From positions 149,478 to 213,477 of the forward strand of contig JBQLZO010000050.1 of assembly GCA_052168315.1 (NCBI GenBank): a stretch of DNA of 64,000 nucleotides. The letters are read 5' to 3'. Positions 7,757 to 16,374 of the stretch are shown here, piece by piece (position 1 is the stretch's first letter; every line of letters starts with the position of its first letter). The notes under the pieces were generated by a model. That model ran no database searches. It saw nothing but the letters and a program-made list of their open reading frames with translations, and was not told the DNA's origin. This DNA is from JBQLZO01 sp052168315. Lineage in GTDB: Bacteria > Planctomycetota > Phycisphaerae > Phycisphaerales > UBA1924. Both the position numbers and the translations under genes were made by a program.

Positions 7757-10186
7757 TCACTCCCCCGGCGTGCGCTCCCGCTGCCGCTGATCCAGACGCT
7801 CAAGCTCAAGCCGCAGCGAGTGACCGGGAGGCAACTCACCGAGTTCCAGCCGCTCGCGCTCCACCAGCGCCTCATCCCAGCGCCCGAGTTCCATCAGCGC
7901 TTCCAGCCGCACGATCGCCGCGTTCAGCCACGGCACGCCTGTCTTCGGATCGCCCCGCCGGCCCATCACATCCAGCACAAGGTCCAGCTCCCGCAGCGCC
8001 TCGTCCGGGGTGCCGCTCCGCGCGTGCGCGCGGGCCAGGTGCACCCGCGTCGTCAGCTCGTTCCGATGCGGCAGCCCATCGCCCGCGGGGATCTGCTGGT
8101 ACCCCTTCACCGCCTGCCGAAGCTCATCGATGGCCAGCAGTGGCTTGCCCGACACCGTGAGCACCTTCGCCAGGTACACCCGCGAAGCGCACAGGATCGA
8201 GTGGTCCGGCGGGAACACCTGCTCGCGCAGCACCAGCGCCTTCCGGGCCGCATCCTCGGCCTCCGCCAGCCGCCCCAGCGTCGTCAGCGCGTCGGCCCGG
8301 TAGGTGTGGATCCGCGCGATGTCCGTCTGCCGCGCGTTCGGCGCCGTCGCGACCCGCGACAGGCACTCATCCAGCACGCCCAGCGCACGCTCGTACTCCG
8401 CACGCTTGATCATCGCATCCGCCATCCGGCTCTGCGTCAGGATCAACTCCTCCGGACGCGTGTCCGCCACCCGCTTCGAGATGACCTCCGCCGGACGCAG
8501 CGATGCGATCGCCTCCGGATAGTTCCGCTCCATCATGTGCGTCCACGAGATGTCGCGGAGCGCCTCCAGCAGCTCCGGGCTGTCCGCCGGGAACACACGC
8601 TCGTACTCATCCACCAGCCGCGCGAACTCCTCCCGCGCCGAGCCATACTCCTGCCGCTCGGCCTCCAGCTTCGCCAGCAGGTGCCGCCCGCGCAGGATCA
8701 GCCGCTCATCCCCATCCCCCTCACCGAGCAGACGCACCGCCAGCAGCCCATCACGCTCGGCCGCATCCAGCTCACGCAGCCGGTACCACGCCCACCCGAA
8801 CTCCAGCCGGATCCGTCCCACCAGCGCCGGCTCATCACGGAACCGCTCTCCCGCCAGCCCCGACGCCCGCGCCAGCATCTCCTCGATCGTCAGCGCTGCG
8901 CCGCCCTGCGAATCAGGATCCAGCGACCCCAGCAGATCCTCCAGCAGGAACGCCACCAGCAGCTCCGACTGCGCGCTCGAACGCTCGGCCCGCAGCCCGC
9001 TCACCAGCACCATCCCGACCAGCATCAGCACGATCGCCGCCATCCCCGCCCCCACCGCCGACGCGAACCGGTGCCGCCCCACGAACTTCCGCACCCGCTT
9101 CCATCCCGACACCGCGCCGATCGTCAGCGCCCGCCCCTCGTGCCACCGCTGCAGCTGCTCGCCGAACTGCGCCGCCGTCTGGAACCGCGCCTCCGGGTCC
9201 GGCTCGATCGCCTTCGACACGATCAGCGCCAGATCCGCATCGACCCGCGGGTTGTGATGGCTCACCGGCACGAACGCCCCGCTCGCCTGCCCGCGCAGCC
9301 GCGTCCGCGGCGCCGGGCGATCGCTCGGCATCGGACGCATCCCCGTCAGCAGCTCATGCAACACCACGCCCAGCGCGAACACATCGCACCGCACATCCAC
9401 ATCCGCCGGATCGCCCGAACGCTGCTCCGGCGGCATGTACGAGAAAGTCCCCATCACCTGGCCGAACTGCGTCTGCGGCTGCCCCGGCTCGTCCAGCCGG
9501 CACACACCGAAGTCGATCACCTTCGGGTTCCCATCCTCATCCACCAGGATGTTCGATGGCTTCAGATCGCGATGGATCACCGGCTTCGCGTGCGCGTGCT
9601 GCAACGCCCGGATCACCGGCAGCATCAGCCCCACACGCTCATGGATGCTCAGGTTCCGTGACCGGGCATAGCTCGTGATCGCCTGCCCGCCGCGGATCAG
9701 CTCCATCGCGATGAACGCGATCTCCCGCCCGCTCAGCTCGCAGATCCCCGCCTCGTGGATCCGGGCGATGTTCGGATGACGCAGCCGCGCCAGCGTCCGC
9801 GCCTCGGCGTCGAACCGCTCGCGCGCCTCGCCCGAATCCTCCAGCCCATCGCCCATCACCTTCAGCGCGACCCGCAGCCCTGTCCCATCCTGCACCGCGT
9901 CGTACACCTGCCCCATCCCGCCGCGACCGATCGCCGAGTTGATCCGGTACCGACCGATCCGCCCCGGCATCGTGAACGACCCGCTCCCCCCCCGCGGCGC
10001 AGAGAACGCCGCCCCCCGCTCACCCCCGCCAGACCCGCTCCAGTTCCGATCCGTCGCCTCCGCCCCATCACCGTCCGCACCACGCCCGCCGCCATCCCCG
10101 GATCGGCGCGCTCCATCCCCGGCCCCACGAGGCGGGGGCGATTCCTCAGGCCACTCCGGGATCCCGCCCCGATCATCCATGCCCAT
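7757..10186 (-). CDS. Transmembrane Ser/Thr protein kinase with TPR region
   Basis: 809 residues. After a Gly/Ala-rich disordered lead, a Hanks-type kinase domain spans about 80-350: glycine loop IGRGGMGQVYDA (86-97), ALKVM with the ATP-binding Lys, VIHRDLKPSNILV (catalytic loop near 204-216), IDFGVCRL, and GTFSYMPPEQ of the activation segment. A single membrane helix lies at about 373-398 (FASAVGAGMAAIVLMLVGMV). The remaining 400 residues are helical repeats of TPR type, outside the membrane if the kinase is cytoplasmic. GAGGAG 7 bases before the ATG at 10186 supports that start over the ATG two codons later. Kinases with TPR tails are abundant in planctomycetes; the substrate cannot be told. 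Confidence 0.93.
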   Translation of the reverse strand: MGMDDRGGIPEWPEESPPPRGAGDGARRSGDGGGRGADGDGAEATDRNWSGSGGGERGAAFSAPRGGSGSFTMPGRIGRYRINSAIGRGGMGQVYDAVQDGTGLRVALKVMGDGLEDSGEARERFDAEARTLARLRHPNIARIHEAGICELSGREIAFIAMELIRGGQAITSYARSRNLSIHERVGLMLPVIRALQHAHAKPVIHRDLKPSNILVDEDGNPKVIDFGVCRLDEPGQPQTQFGQVMGTFSYMPPEQRSGDPADVDVRCDVFALGVVLHELLTGMRPMPSDRPAPRTRLRGQASGAFVPVSHHNPRVDADLALIVSKAIEPDPEARFQTAAQFGEQLQRWHEGRALTIGAVSGWKRVRKFVGRHRFASAVGAGMAAIVLMLVGMVLVSGLRAERSSAQSELLVAFLLEDLLGSLDPDSQGGAALTIEEMLARASGLAGERFRDEPALVGRIRLEFGWAWYRLRELDAAERDGLLAVRLLGEGDGDERLILRGRHLLAKLEAERQEYGSAREEFARLVDEYERVFPADSPELLEALRDISWTHMMERNYPEAIASLRPAEVISKRVADTRPEELILTQSRMADAMIKRAEYERALGVLDECLSRVATAPNARQTDIARIHTYRADALTTLGRLAEAEDAARKALVLREQVFPPDHSILCASRVYLAKVLTVSGKPLLAIDELRQAVKGYQQIPAGDGLPHRNELTTRVHLARAHARSGTPDEALRELDLVLDVMGRRGDPKTGVPWLNAAIVRLEALMELGRWDEALVERERLELGELPPGHSLRLELERLDQRQRERTPGE

Positions 10187-10671
10187 GCAGGCTCCTCAAT
10201 GCACCCGCCACCCCATCCATCCGCACATCGGTGCCCCCCGTCTCCCGCCCCGGCTCTCCCCACGCACCCCGCCCCGCCGCACAAACCGCAAACACCGCCC
10301 CGCCCGGCACATCCCCCACACCACCACCGCCAGAATCTACCACACCCCGGACACGCCCGGAGCCCGCATCCCCCACGCCGCACATGGGAACCCGCCCCCG
10401 CCCCGCCCACAACTCCCTCGCGCCAACCCCCGGCGCGCGCTTCCCGCCCCCCAACGCTTGGCAAACGCGATCCACAGTGCTACGCTCCCCGACTCACCAC
10501 GCCGAGCCCCTCAAGGCCCGACTGGAGACGCCGCGCACCCTCACCCGGTGTCACGGCCACAACAATCATTCACCCCCGTCAGTCCCCCCCACTGCCAACA
10601 CGCAGCCCGGGCGCCGCGTCGGACACCCGTTCCAACGCTCGCCTCGCTTTCGTCACCACGCCGAGGTCAAG
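10187..10671. other. Divergent intergenic region between the kinase and rpsL
   Basis: 485 bases with no convincing gene; open frames here are GC-driven shadows rich in Pro and Arg. It holds the kinase ribosome-binding site at its left end and the rpsL promoter listed separately. The stretch from about 10510 to 10670 would be the rpsL leader. Confidence 0.6.
10458..10486 (+). promoter_or_regulatory. Sigma70-type promoter of rpsL-rpsG
   Basis: TTGGCA at 10458-10463 and TACGCT at 10481-10486 with a 17-base spacer, a good vegetative promoter in a GC-rich genome. Initiation near 10493 would leave a leader of about 180 bases before rpsL. Inference from consensus only. Confidence 0.6.
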
Positions 10672-11061
10672 ATGCCGACGATCAACCAACTGGTCCGCAA
10701 GGGACGCACCCAGCAGGCTCGCAAGTCAAAGGTCAAGGACCTCGACGAATGCCCGCAGCGCCGCGGCGTCTGCCTGCAGGTCAAGACCGTGACCCCCAAG
10801 AAGCCCAACTCCGCGCTCCGCAAGGTCGCCCGCGTCCGCCTCTCCAACGGCAACGAAGTCACCGCCTACATCGGCGGCGAGGGGCACAACCTTCAGGAAC
10901 ACTCCATCGTCCTCGTCCGCGGCGGGCGAGTCCGCGACCTCCCAGGCGTCCGCTACCACATCGTCCGCGGCGCCCTCGACACCCTCGGCGTCGATGGCCG
11001 CAAGCAGGGCCGCTCCAAGTACGGCGCCAAGCGCGGCAAGGGCGGCGCCAAGAAGAAGTAA
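10672..11061 (+). CDS. rpsL: 30S ribosomal protein S12
   Basis: 129 residues, full length. S12 sits at the decoding centre and governs accuracy. The diagnostic segments are MPTINQLVRKGR, CPQRRGVC, TPKKPNSALRKVARVRL, GGEGHNLQEHS and VRGGRVRDLPGVRYHIVRGALD, with a basic C-terminus. Lys43 of the PKKPNS loop is present. At the second streptomycin-sensitive position, however, the usual Lys (GGRVKDLPG) is Arg88 here. The frame extends upstream to 10231, but the family start is the ATG at 10672. It is followed by rpsG after 203 bases; fusA and tuf, the usual next genes of the str operon, are absent from the window. Confidence 0.97.
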   Translation: MPTINQLVRKGRTQQARKSKVKDLDECPQRRGVCLQVKTVTPKKPNSALRKVARVRLSNGNEVTAYIGGEGHNLQEHSIVLVRGGRVRDLPGVRYHIVRGALDTLGVDGRKQGRSKYGAKRGKGGAKKK

Positions 11062-11264
11062 GCCGCCCCCCCCAACCCCGCCCAACCCAACAGTCCAACG
11101 CCGGGGCCGCGGGCCCCGGATCGAACAGCAAGACCGTCACCACAAGTCATCGGCAAGTAATCGCGGGCAGTGCACCTCTCCCTTCGCAGCCCCGCGGTGA
11201 ACACAAGGCCGGCACGGACAACACCGTCCACGCCGGCGGATGAGCCACCCAGGAGAAACCACGA

Positions 11265-11756
11265 ATGTCAGGCCGCATCACCGCCGCGGAGTCGCAGCTC
11301 CGCCCCGACCCCCGCTTCCGCTCCCTCGTCCTCGCCCGCTTCATCAACTGCGTCATGCTCGACGGCAAGAAGTCCGTCGCCCTCCGCGTCGTCTACGACG
11401 CCATGGACCTCATCGAAGAGAAGATCAAGCAGCGCGAGCACCCCGATGGCCTCAAGTCGCCCATCGAGGTCTTCGATCGCGCCATCGAGAATGTCAAGCC
11501 GCATGTCGAAGTCCGCTCGAAGCGCATCGGCGGCGCCAACTACCAGGTCCCCCAGTCCGTCGGCCCCCGCCGCAAGCAGTCGCTGGCCTTCCGCTGGATC
11601 CTCAACGCCGTCCGCAGCGAACGCGGCCGCCCCATGCACGAGCGCCTCGCCGATGAGCTCCTCGCCGCCTCCCTCCGCGAAGGCAAGGCGATGAACACCC
11701 GCGAGCAGACCCACCGCATGGCCGACGCGAACAAGGCCTTCGCCCACTTCGCGTAA
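11265..11756 (+). CDS. rpsG: 30S ribosomal protein S7
   Basis: 163 residues, S7 of the small subunit head, which nucleates 16S rRNA 3' domain assembly. Recognised by LVLARFINCVMLDGKKSVALRVVYDAMDLIEEK, the NVKPHVEVRSKRIGGANYQVPQSV segment, RWILNAVRSERGRPMHERLADELLAA and the C-terminal THRMADANKAFAHFA. AGGAGAAACC lies just before the ATG at 11265. The gene is followed by a hairpin at 11789, so the transcript probably ends here. Confidence 0.96.
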   Translation: MSGRITAAESQLRPDPRFRSLVLARFINCVMLDGKKSVALRVVYDAMDLIEEKIKQREHPDGLKSPIEVFDRAIENVKPHVEVRSKRIGGANYQVPQSVGPRRKQSLAFRWILNAVRSERGRPMHERLADELLAASLREGKAMNTREQTHRMADANKAFAHFA

Positions 11757-11788
11757 GCCCACCCGGCCAATCGAATCGCGCACGACAA

Positions 11789-11829
11789 AGCGGGAAGCCC
11801 CGACCGATCATCGGCCAGGGCCTCCCGCT
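11789..11829 (+). terminator. Terminator-like hairpin after rpsG
   Basis: The arm AGCGGGAAGCCC pairs with GGGCCTCCCGCT (one wobble), enclosing an inner GACCGATCATCGGCC fold. It is followed by CTTCGTTTCG, a weak T-rich stretch. It lies between rpsG and the convergent gene that ends at 11909, and could serve both. Confidence 0.6.
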
Positions 11830-11908
11830 CTTCGTTTCGCTCCATCCCAATCGGCACCCGCCGCAGCACGCGATCCCGGGCTCGATCGATCGCAGCGCTC
11901 GCAATTCC

Positions 11909-14218
11909 TCACCCGCCGGTGCCGAACGCGCTCAGCAGGATCCCGAGATCCTCCGAGTCCGTCGCGCCATCGCCGTTCACATCACCGGCCCCGGTCGTCC
12001 CGAACGCGCCCAGCAGGATGCCCAGGTCGGTCGAATCGACCCACCCATCACCATTCAGGTCACCCGCCGGTCCGCCGACCTCGTCCGACACATCGAACGC
12101 GATCACGCGGTAGGTCGACACCGGCGTGATCGGCAACTCGAGCGCGATCACATACGCCGCCTGCCCATCGGTCGAGAACCGCGGCTTCGTGTAGATCGTC
12201 ACCGGCGTCCCATCCTCATCCATCACATCCTGCGTCCAGAACTGCTCGCCATCATCCGCCGCGCGAAGCTCGACGAACGATCCACTCCCCACCGGGTCCG
12301 TGTAATTCCCAAGAGCCAGCACCGCATCGCCCGATGGGCTCGGGATCGGCCCCTGGTACGACACCGAATCGCGCACAGTCCGCCAGCGTTCGCCCCCATC
12401 CGGGTTCACCGCCGAGAGCCGCAGCAGATCCCAGCCGAGGTAGATGCTCCCATCGGCGCCGATCGCCGGGCGCGTCGCGCCCGATGCGATCCCCGGATCG
12501 AATCGCCACGAGCGATCGCCCGAGGGTTCGAACGACTGCAGCCCCCACCCGACGCCGCCGATCCCGCCGAACTCCATCATGTAATGCGTCCCGGTCTCCG
12601 GGTCGCCCACGATCAGCGTCTGCCCGACATCGTTCCCGCCCGCGATCGGCGTTGCGAAATTCTGATCGCCGGATGCTAGGTCGAACCCCCAGTTCCGACC
12701 ATCGCCGTTCCGATCCGCCGTGAACACCAGCTGATCGATCGCCCCGCCCGGCGATGACGGGATGAACGCCATCTCGCTCCCCTTGGCCGCATCCTCGAAC
12801 ACGAAAGGATCCGCGGTCGTCGTCCACGCCGCCGAACCATCCGGATTCACAGCGAACACATCGAACGCGTTCCCCAGCAGCTCACCCGCGTTCATCGCGC
12901 CGTAGATCTTCCCATCCGGCCCGATACTCGGCCCGGCCTGCCAGGTCAGCGCGTGGTCGATCGTGAAGGTCCACTTGTGCGTGCCATCCGGGTTGAACGC
13001 CTCCAGCCGCACGGTCTGCCCGAGCGGGTTCGTCCCCACATAGATCGTCCCGTCGCCACCCACAGCGATCGGGCCCTCATCGCCGCTGCCCTGGGCCCCG
13101 CGCAGCGCATCCACCGTCCACTTCAGCCCGCCATCCGGGTCCAGCGCGTACAGCCTCCCCCGCACATCATCCACATACACCGTGCCGTCGGGCCCCACGC
13201 TCGGGCGGAAGGTCGAGTACGGCCCATCGCCCTCGAAGTACCACAGCACGCGCCCATCGCCCTCCCGCTCCACCACCGTCACATCCATCGAGTCAGCGAT
13301 CTCGCCGCCGATCTTCAGCGACACCTCCGCGGGCCCGAATCCCACCGACTCCGGCACATACACCGTGATCGTCTGGTCGGTCCACGAAGTCACGATCCCC
13401 GGCTCCCCGCCGATCAGCACCTGGTTCGTTCCCACCCCGTTCCCGAACGCCACGCCGTGGATCAGCAGCCGATCGCTCGGGTTCACCACCCCATCGGCCG
13501 GATCCAGGAACAGGATGTTCGGCTCCGGCTGTCCGCCCACCGTCCCGCTGAGCTGGAACGACATGTCCACCGGAGGCCAGCCCTCCTGCGTGTGCAGCCG
13601 CGTCCACGCGCCATCACCGTTCAGATCCCGGTAATACGCCGGCCCACCCATCGTCTGATTCACATTCCGGCGATAGAAGTTCCACTGATCGTCCGAGTCC
13701 ATCCCATCCAGCGCCACCTGCACCGAGACATAGTGCAGCCCGCTGGAAACGAACGGCTCCGGCAGCGTGATGTCCAGCAGTTCCATGCAGCAAGACGGCG
13801 AATAGGTGAACCCGTCGTTCAGCGCCACGAACTGCTCGTCCAGCAGCCCGCCGGGCCCGGCCTCCGTCCACTCATAGAACCGCACGAACACACCCGTGAC
13901 CCCGTCCGGCGTCCCGAAGCACCCGTTGATGCAGGTCTCACCATCGGCGAGGATGTGCTCGATCGTCCCGAACACATTGAAGTCATCGGCCACCTCGCCC
14001 TGCAGCACCGGGCTCGACACGCTCGGACCGAGCAGGTACGCCGAGTACACCGTGGGCATATCCGGGTTCGTCGTCCACAGGATCTCGCTCCCCAGCGCCG
14101 CCGACCCGCCAGACGCCAGAGCGCCGCCCAAACACGCCGCGACAACCCGCGCCCCCATATACCCAGACCCAACCCGCCCCGCCGATCCGTTCGTTCCACG
14201 CGTCATTCTGCTGCGCAT
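11909..14218 (-). CDS. Secreted TIG / PQQ-propeller / dockerin-tailed protein
   Basis: 769 residues, predicted exported. The ATG at 14218 has TGAGGA 8 bases upstream; a TTG at 14224 would sit on top of that site, so 14218 is preferred. Parts in order: signal peptide (hydrophobic VVAACLGGALASGGSAALGS); a domain of about 200 residues containing SDDQWNFYRRN; an IPT/TIG-like beta-sandwich (DPADGVVNPSDRLLIHGVAFG); a PQQ/outer-membrane-assembly-like beta-propeller with repeats of the kind GPDGTIYVG..P.G...LNPDG..KWT; and two dockerin-like EF-hand repeats at the end (GDLNGDGWVDSTDLGILLGA and GDVNGDGATDSEDLGILLSA). The partner of the C-terminal repeats is unknown. Function is not identified beyond an extracellular or surface role. 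Confidence 0.8.
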   Translation of the reverse strand: MRSRMTRGTNGSAGRVGSGYMGARVVAACLGGALASGGSAALGSEILWTTNPDMPTVYSAYLLGPSVSSPVLQGEVADDFNVFGTIEHILADGETCINGCFGTPDGVTGVFVRFYEWTEAGPGGLLDEQFVALNDGFTYSPSCCMELLDITLPEPFVSSGLHYVSVQVALDGMDSDDQWNFYRRNVNQTMGGPAYYRDLNGDGAWTRLHTQEGWPPVDMSFQLSGTVGGQPEPNILFLDPADGVVNPSDRLLIHGVAFGNGVGTNQVLIGGEPGIVTSWTDQTITVYVPESVGFGPAEVSLKIGGEIADSMDVTVVEREGDGRVLWYFEGDGPYSTFRPSVGPDGTVYVDDVRGRLYALDPDGGLKWTVDALRGAQGSGDEGPIAVGGDGTIYVGTNPLGQTVRLEAFNPDGTHKWTFTIDHALTWQAGPSIGPDGKIYGAMNAGELLGNAFDVFAVNPDGSAAWTTTADPFVFEDAAKGSEMAFIPSSPGGAIDQLVFTADRNGDGRNWGFDLASGDQNFATPIAGGNDVGQTLIVGDPETGTHYMMEFGGIGGVGWGLQSFEPSGDRSWRFDPGIASGATRPAIGADGSIYLGWDLLRLSAVNPDGGERWRTVRDSVSYQGPIPSPSGDAVLALGNYTDPVGSGSFVELRAADDGEQFWTQDVMDEDGTPVTIYTKPRFSTDGQAAYVIALELPITPVSTYRVIAFDVSDEVGGPAGDLNGDGWVDSTDLGILLGAFGTTGAGDVNGDGATDSEDLGILLSAFGTGG

Positions 14219-14611
14219 AGCCAATTCCTCATTTCAGGTAGAGCGCACGCCCCGCTCGCCGGAGCCATCCCGGCCGGCGTCCGCGCGCATGGGTACATCG
14301 CGTATCCGAGCGTACGCACCCCCTCCCCACCCAGAGCCCTGCCGCATCCCCAGGCCGCCGCACCACCTGCGAGCCTTGAAGCGCTGCCTCTCCAACGCGA
14401 AGCCAACGGGCGCACCCGCCCCGGGACGATGCACACCAACAGGAGCCGCGCCCACCCCGCCTGATACCTCGCCCGCCCCACCCGGGCAAAATCGAGCCCA
14501 CTCGGTCCACCAACCGCCCCCGCCCGCACCGCACGCCCGCGCCGCACCTACAATCACCAGCGCACCGGAGCGAGCACACCGCCCGCCCCGGAGCGCACCT
14601 CTCTCAAAACC
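14219..14611. other. Intergenic region upstream of ssrA
   Basis: 393 bases with no supportable gene. A TACAAT at 14549-14554 could be the -10 element of ssrA; the matching -35 is weak. Transcription from there would give a precursor about 50 bases longer at the 5' end than mature tmRNA, as expected if RNase P trims it. Confidence 0.45.
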
Positions 14612-14959
14612 GGGGCCGATCGGTATCGACCGGAAGGGTTGACATCTGGTGTGGCGCGTCGCGGCGCATACACCCGCGTCATCAAGTGTGCAAAAACCAT
14701 AACTGCCGAACCGCAGTTTGCTCTGGCCGCCTAACAATGGCGCCTCACCCGCCCACGACGCCCGATAGCGGGCGGGTGAACGACATCGGGCTGGTCCTCT
14801 CCGACGCCGCGCTGAGGCGAAGAGGACAAGACCAACCAGCGCTGGAAACTGGATTCCCCGTCGTCGGGGCCGCCAGGTTCGAGATTCAAACGACGACTAC
14901 ACGCGTAGAGGCGCCAGGTGGTCCTTCACGGCACGGGGGTTCGATTCCCCCCGGCTCCA
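14612..14959 (+). ncRNA. ssrA: Transfer-messenger RNA (tmRNA)
   Basis: A 348-base single-chain tmRNA that rescues stalled ribosomes together with SmpB. The 5' end GGGGCCG (14612-14618) pairs with CGGCTCC (14952-14958) to form the acceptor stem, followed by the discriminator A at 14959. The CCA is not encoded. The T arm GGGGG-TTCGATT-CCCCC is perfect. The start reads GGGGCCGATCGGTATCGACC, like the conserved tmRNA 5' domain. The tag frame starts at the resume codon GCA (14690) and runs to TAA (14732-14734): AKTITAEPQFALAA, ending in the conserved ALAA proteolysis signal. The 3' end is the attachment site for the two integrative elements that follow. Confidence 0.95.
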
Positions 14960-16124
14960 TTCCAAGACCATGCTCGACATGGTTCGACAAACCCGGACTA
15001 ACTCGGTCAGTCACAGACACTTGTGACTTGGACACGACCGGTCCAGGCTCGTCTTCGCTGGACTCGATTCGACCGCGATTGAACACCCCCGTTGCGCATT
15101 TCGTTGCGCGCAGTTGCGGGAACTGCTCGACAACGGCATAGACCTCATCCGCCTCCGTGTGCATGTAGCGCTGGGTCGTCTTGATGTCCGAATGGTCGGC
15201 CATGCGCTGCGCGATCCGGGCGTCCTTGGATACGCGGGCGCTCATCGTCGTGAAGGTGTGTCGCAGGCTGTGAAAGCAGGCAACGCCGTCGGGCGTGTGC
15301 TTCTCGATCCCGGCCGTCTCCAGGTCCTTGTCGAAGGTGTGATGGCTCGGCATGGTCGGGAAGACCGGCTGACCGCAAGCCGCCGCGCGCATCAGCGCGA
15401 AGACCTCAGCGGCCTCGGCGTTCAGGTACTGCGTCCGAGTCTTGTCGTTCTTCGTCGTCTCGTCACGGAGCACGACATGCGGACGCTCGTCCGCTTCGCG
15501 GACATTGGACCAGCAGAGCTGCTCAAGTTCGCCCCAGCGTGCGCCCGTCACCGCCGCGACCAGGTACACGGGCTCACGCTTGCCAGCTGCAGCCAGCAGG
15601 CGGCCCAGCTCATCCAGCGTGAAGTGCCGCCGCTTCGTTTGGTCCTTCTGCGTCACTCGGGCCCGCCGGATCTTCCCCTTGATCGGGTTCTCGGGCAGTC
15701 GGTCCTCATACACCAGCCAGTCGAGAAACACATTCCAGGCAGTCTGGTATTCGTTTCGGGTCTTCGGCCCACAGTCGAGGCCATCGAGGTAGGCCTGCAC
15801 GCGTGACTTCGTGACATCTTTGAGCGTCCGCATCTGTCCAGCCTTCACGGGCGTGAGCAGTTGCATCCGCTTCTTGCTGATGTGTCGCTCGTTGCGTCCA
15901 TCCGTGATTCGCAGATGCTCCAGGTGCTCTTCGATCAGATCAGGTAGTTCCTGGCTGAGAGAGCGTTTGCCCTTCTTCCACGATTCGACGCCGACCGTCA
16001 CCATCTGGCGAGCGGCGACCCTGGCGAGCCGCTCATCCCGCTGACCGGTGGACACATAGCGACCATCGATCCACGCGCTGTAGGTCTTCCGACCGCTGCG
16101 CTTCGTGACTGGAATCTCGCCCAT
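14886..16124 (-). CDS. Tyrosine integrase of element 1 (frame crosses the att core)
   Basis: 412 residues. An N-terminal arm-binding and core-binding region (SAM-like, about 50-150) precedes the catalytic domain. The catalytic residues are Arg196 (TGARWGE), a Lys in TTKNDK near 224-227, His285 and Arg288 (FHSLRHTF), His311 (MADHSD) and Tyr320 (TTQRYMH). The catalytic fold ends near 330; a linker follows and residues 389-396 (MEPGGIEP) are read from the att core. The last 16 residues are antisense to ssrA, so this C-terminus exists only in the integrated state. In the circle the same frame would continue into the module at the right end of the element. It overlaps the excisionase-like gene by TGATG, implying translational coupling. 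Confidence 0.93.
   Translation of the reverse strand: MGEIPVTKRSGRKTYSAWIDGRYVSTGQRDERLARVAARQMVTVGVESWKKGKRSLSQELPDLIEEHLEHLRITDGRNERHISKKRMQLLTPVKAGQMRTLKDVTKSRVQAYLDGLDCGPKTRNEYQTAWNVFLDWLVYEDRLPENPIKGKIRRARVTQKDQTKRRHFTLDELGRLLAAAGKREPVYLVAAVTGARWGELEQLCWSNVREADERPHVVLRDETTKNDKTRTQYLNAEAAEVFALMRAAACGQPVFPTMPSHHTFDKDLETAGIEKHTPDGVACFHSLRHTFTTMSARVSKDARIAQRMADHSDIKTTQRYMHTEADEVYAVVEQFPQLRATKCATGVFNRGRIESSEDEPGPVVSKSQVSVTDRVSPGLSNHVEHGLGMEPGGIEPPCREGPPGASTRVVVV
14938..14961 (+). repeat. att copy 1 (attL of element 1, inside the ssrA 3' end)
   Basis: The T-loop/acceptor terminus of ssrA, ending CCCCCCGGCTCCATT. The same 22-24 bases recur at 22099-22122 and 25018-25041, flanking two integrase-bearing elements. 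This copy belongs to the complete ssrA gene. Confidence 0.9.
15091..15111. repeat. Left arm-type site of element 1
   Basis: GTTGCGC-ATTTC-GTTGCGC followed by GC: a 7-mer repeated with a 12-base period, 129 bases inside att copy 1. It matches 22030-22050 in 20 of 21 bases. It lies within the 3' part of the integrase gene. Confidence 0.7.
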
Positions 16125-16327
16125 CAGACATACCCCCGTTCACGCGTGAGCTTGACATACGACTCGACATCACGCTCCGGGAACCACAGGTTGCGACCGG
16201 CCTTGAGGACGCGTGGGAGCGCGCCTTCTATCGCTCGCCGCCGATCAAGCGTGCGAGTGCACACACCCAGCCTTGCAGCGGCCTCCTGCTTCGAGAGATG
16301 ATTTTGGGGGCGATTGATCGTGCTCAT
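16124..16327 (-). CDS. Excisionase-like HTH protein of element 1
   Basis: 67 residues, a MerR/helix_turn_helix_17-like winged helix of the kind used by excisionases and element regulators: LSKQEAAARLGVCTRTLDRR is the helix-turn-helix, followed by a wing and FPERDVESYVKLT. The open frame reaches 16378, but GAGGGGG lies 6 bases before the ATG at 16327, and the protein then begins MSTINRPQNHLSKQE. Its stop overlaps the integrase start (TGATG), so the pair is translated together. Probable role: direct binding next to att to steer excision, inferred from family and position. Confidence 0.8.
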   Translation of the reverse strand: MSTINRPQNHLSKQEAAARLGVCTRTLDRRRAIEGALPRVLKAGRNLWFPERDVESYVKLTRERGYV

Positions 16328-16374
16328 ACTGGCCCCCTCGCAATGTCGCGCCTTCGCGTCATCGTGACCGCCCA

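Noticed and set aside
11909..14218. Cellulosome component because of dockerin-like repeats
   Set aside because: No cohesin, scaffoldin or glycoside hydrolase partner is present; in this lineage such tails sit on diverse exported proteins.
14886..14961. A separate tRNA gene instead of tmRNA at the att site
   Set aside because: The 5' acceptor strand is 348 bases away and a tag frame with ALAA and stop is present, which is tmRNA.
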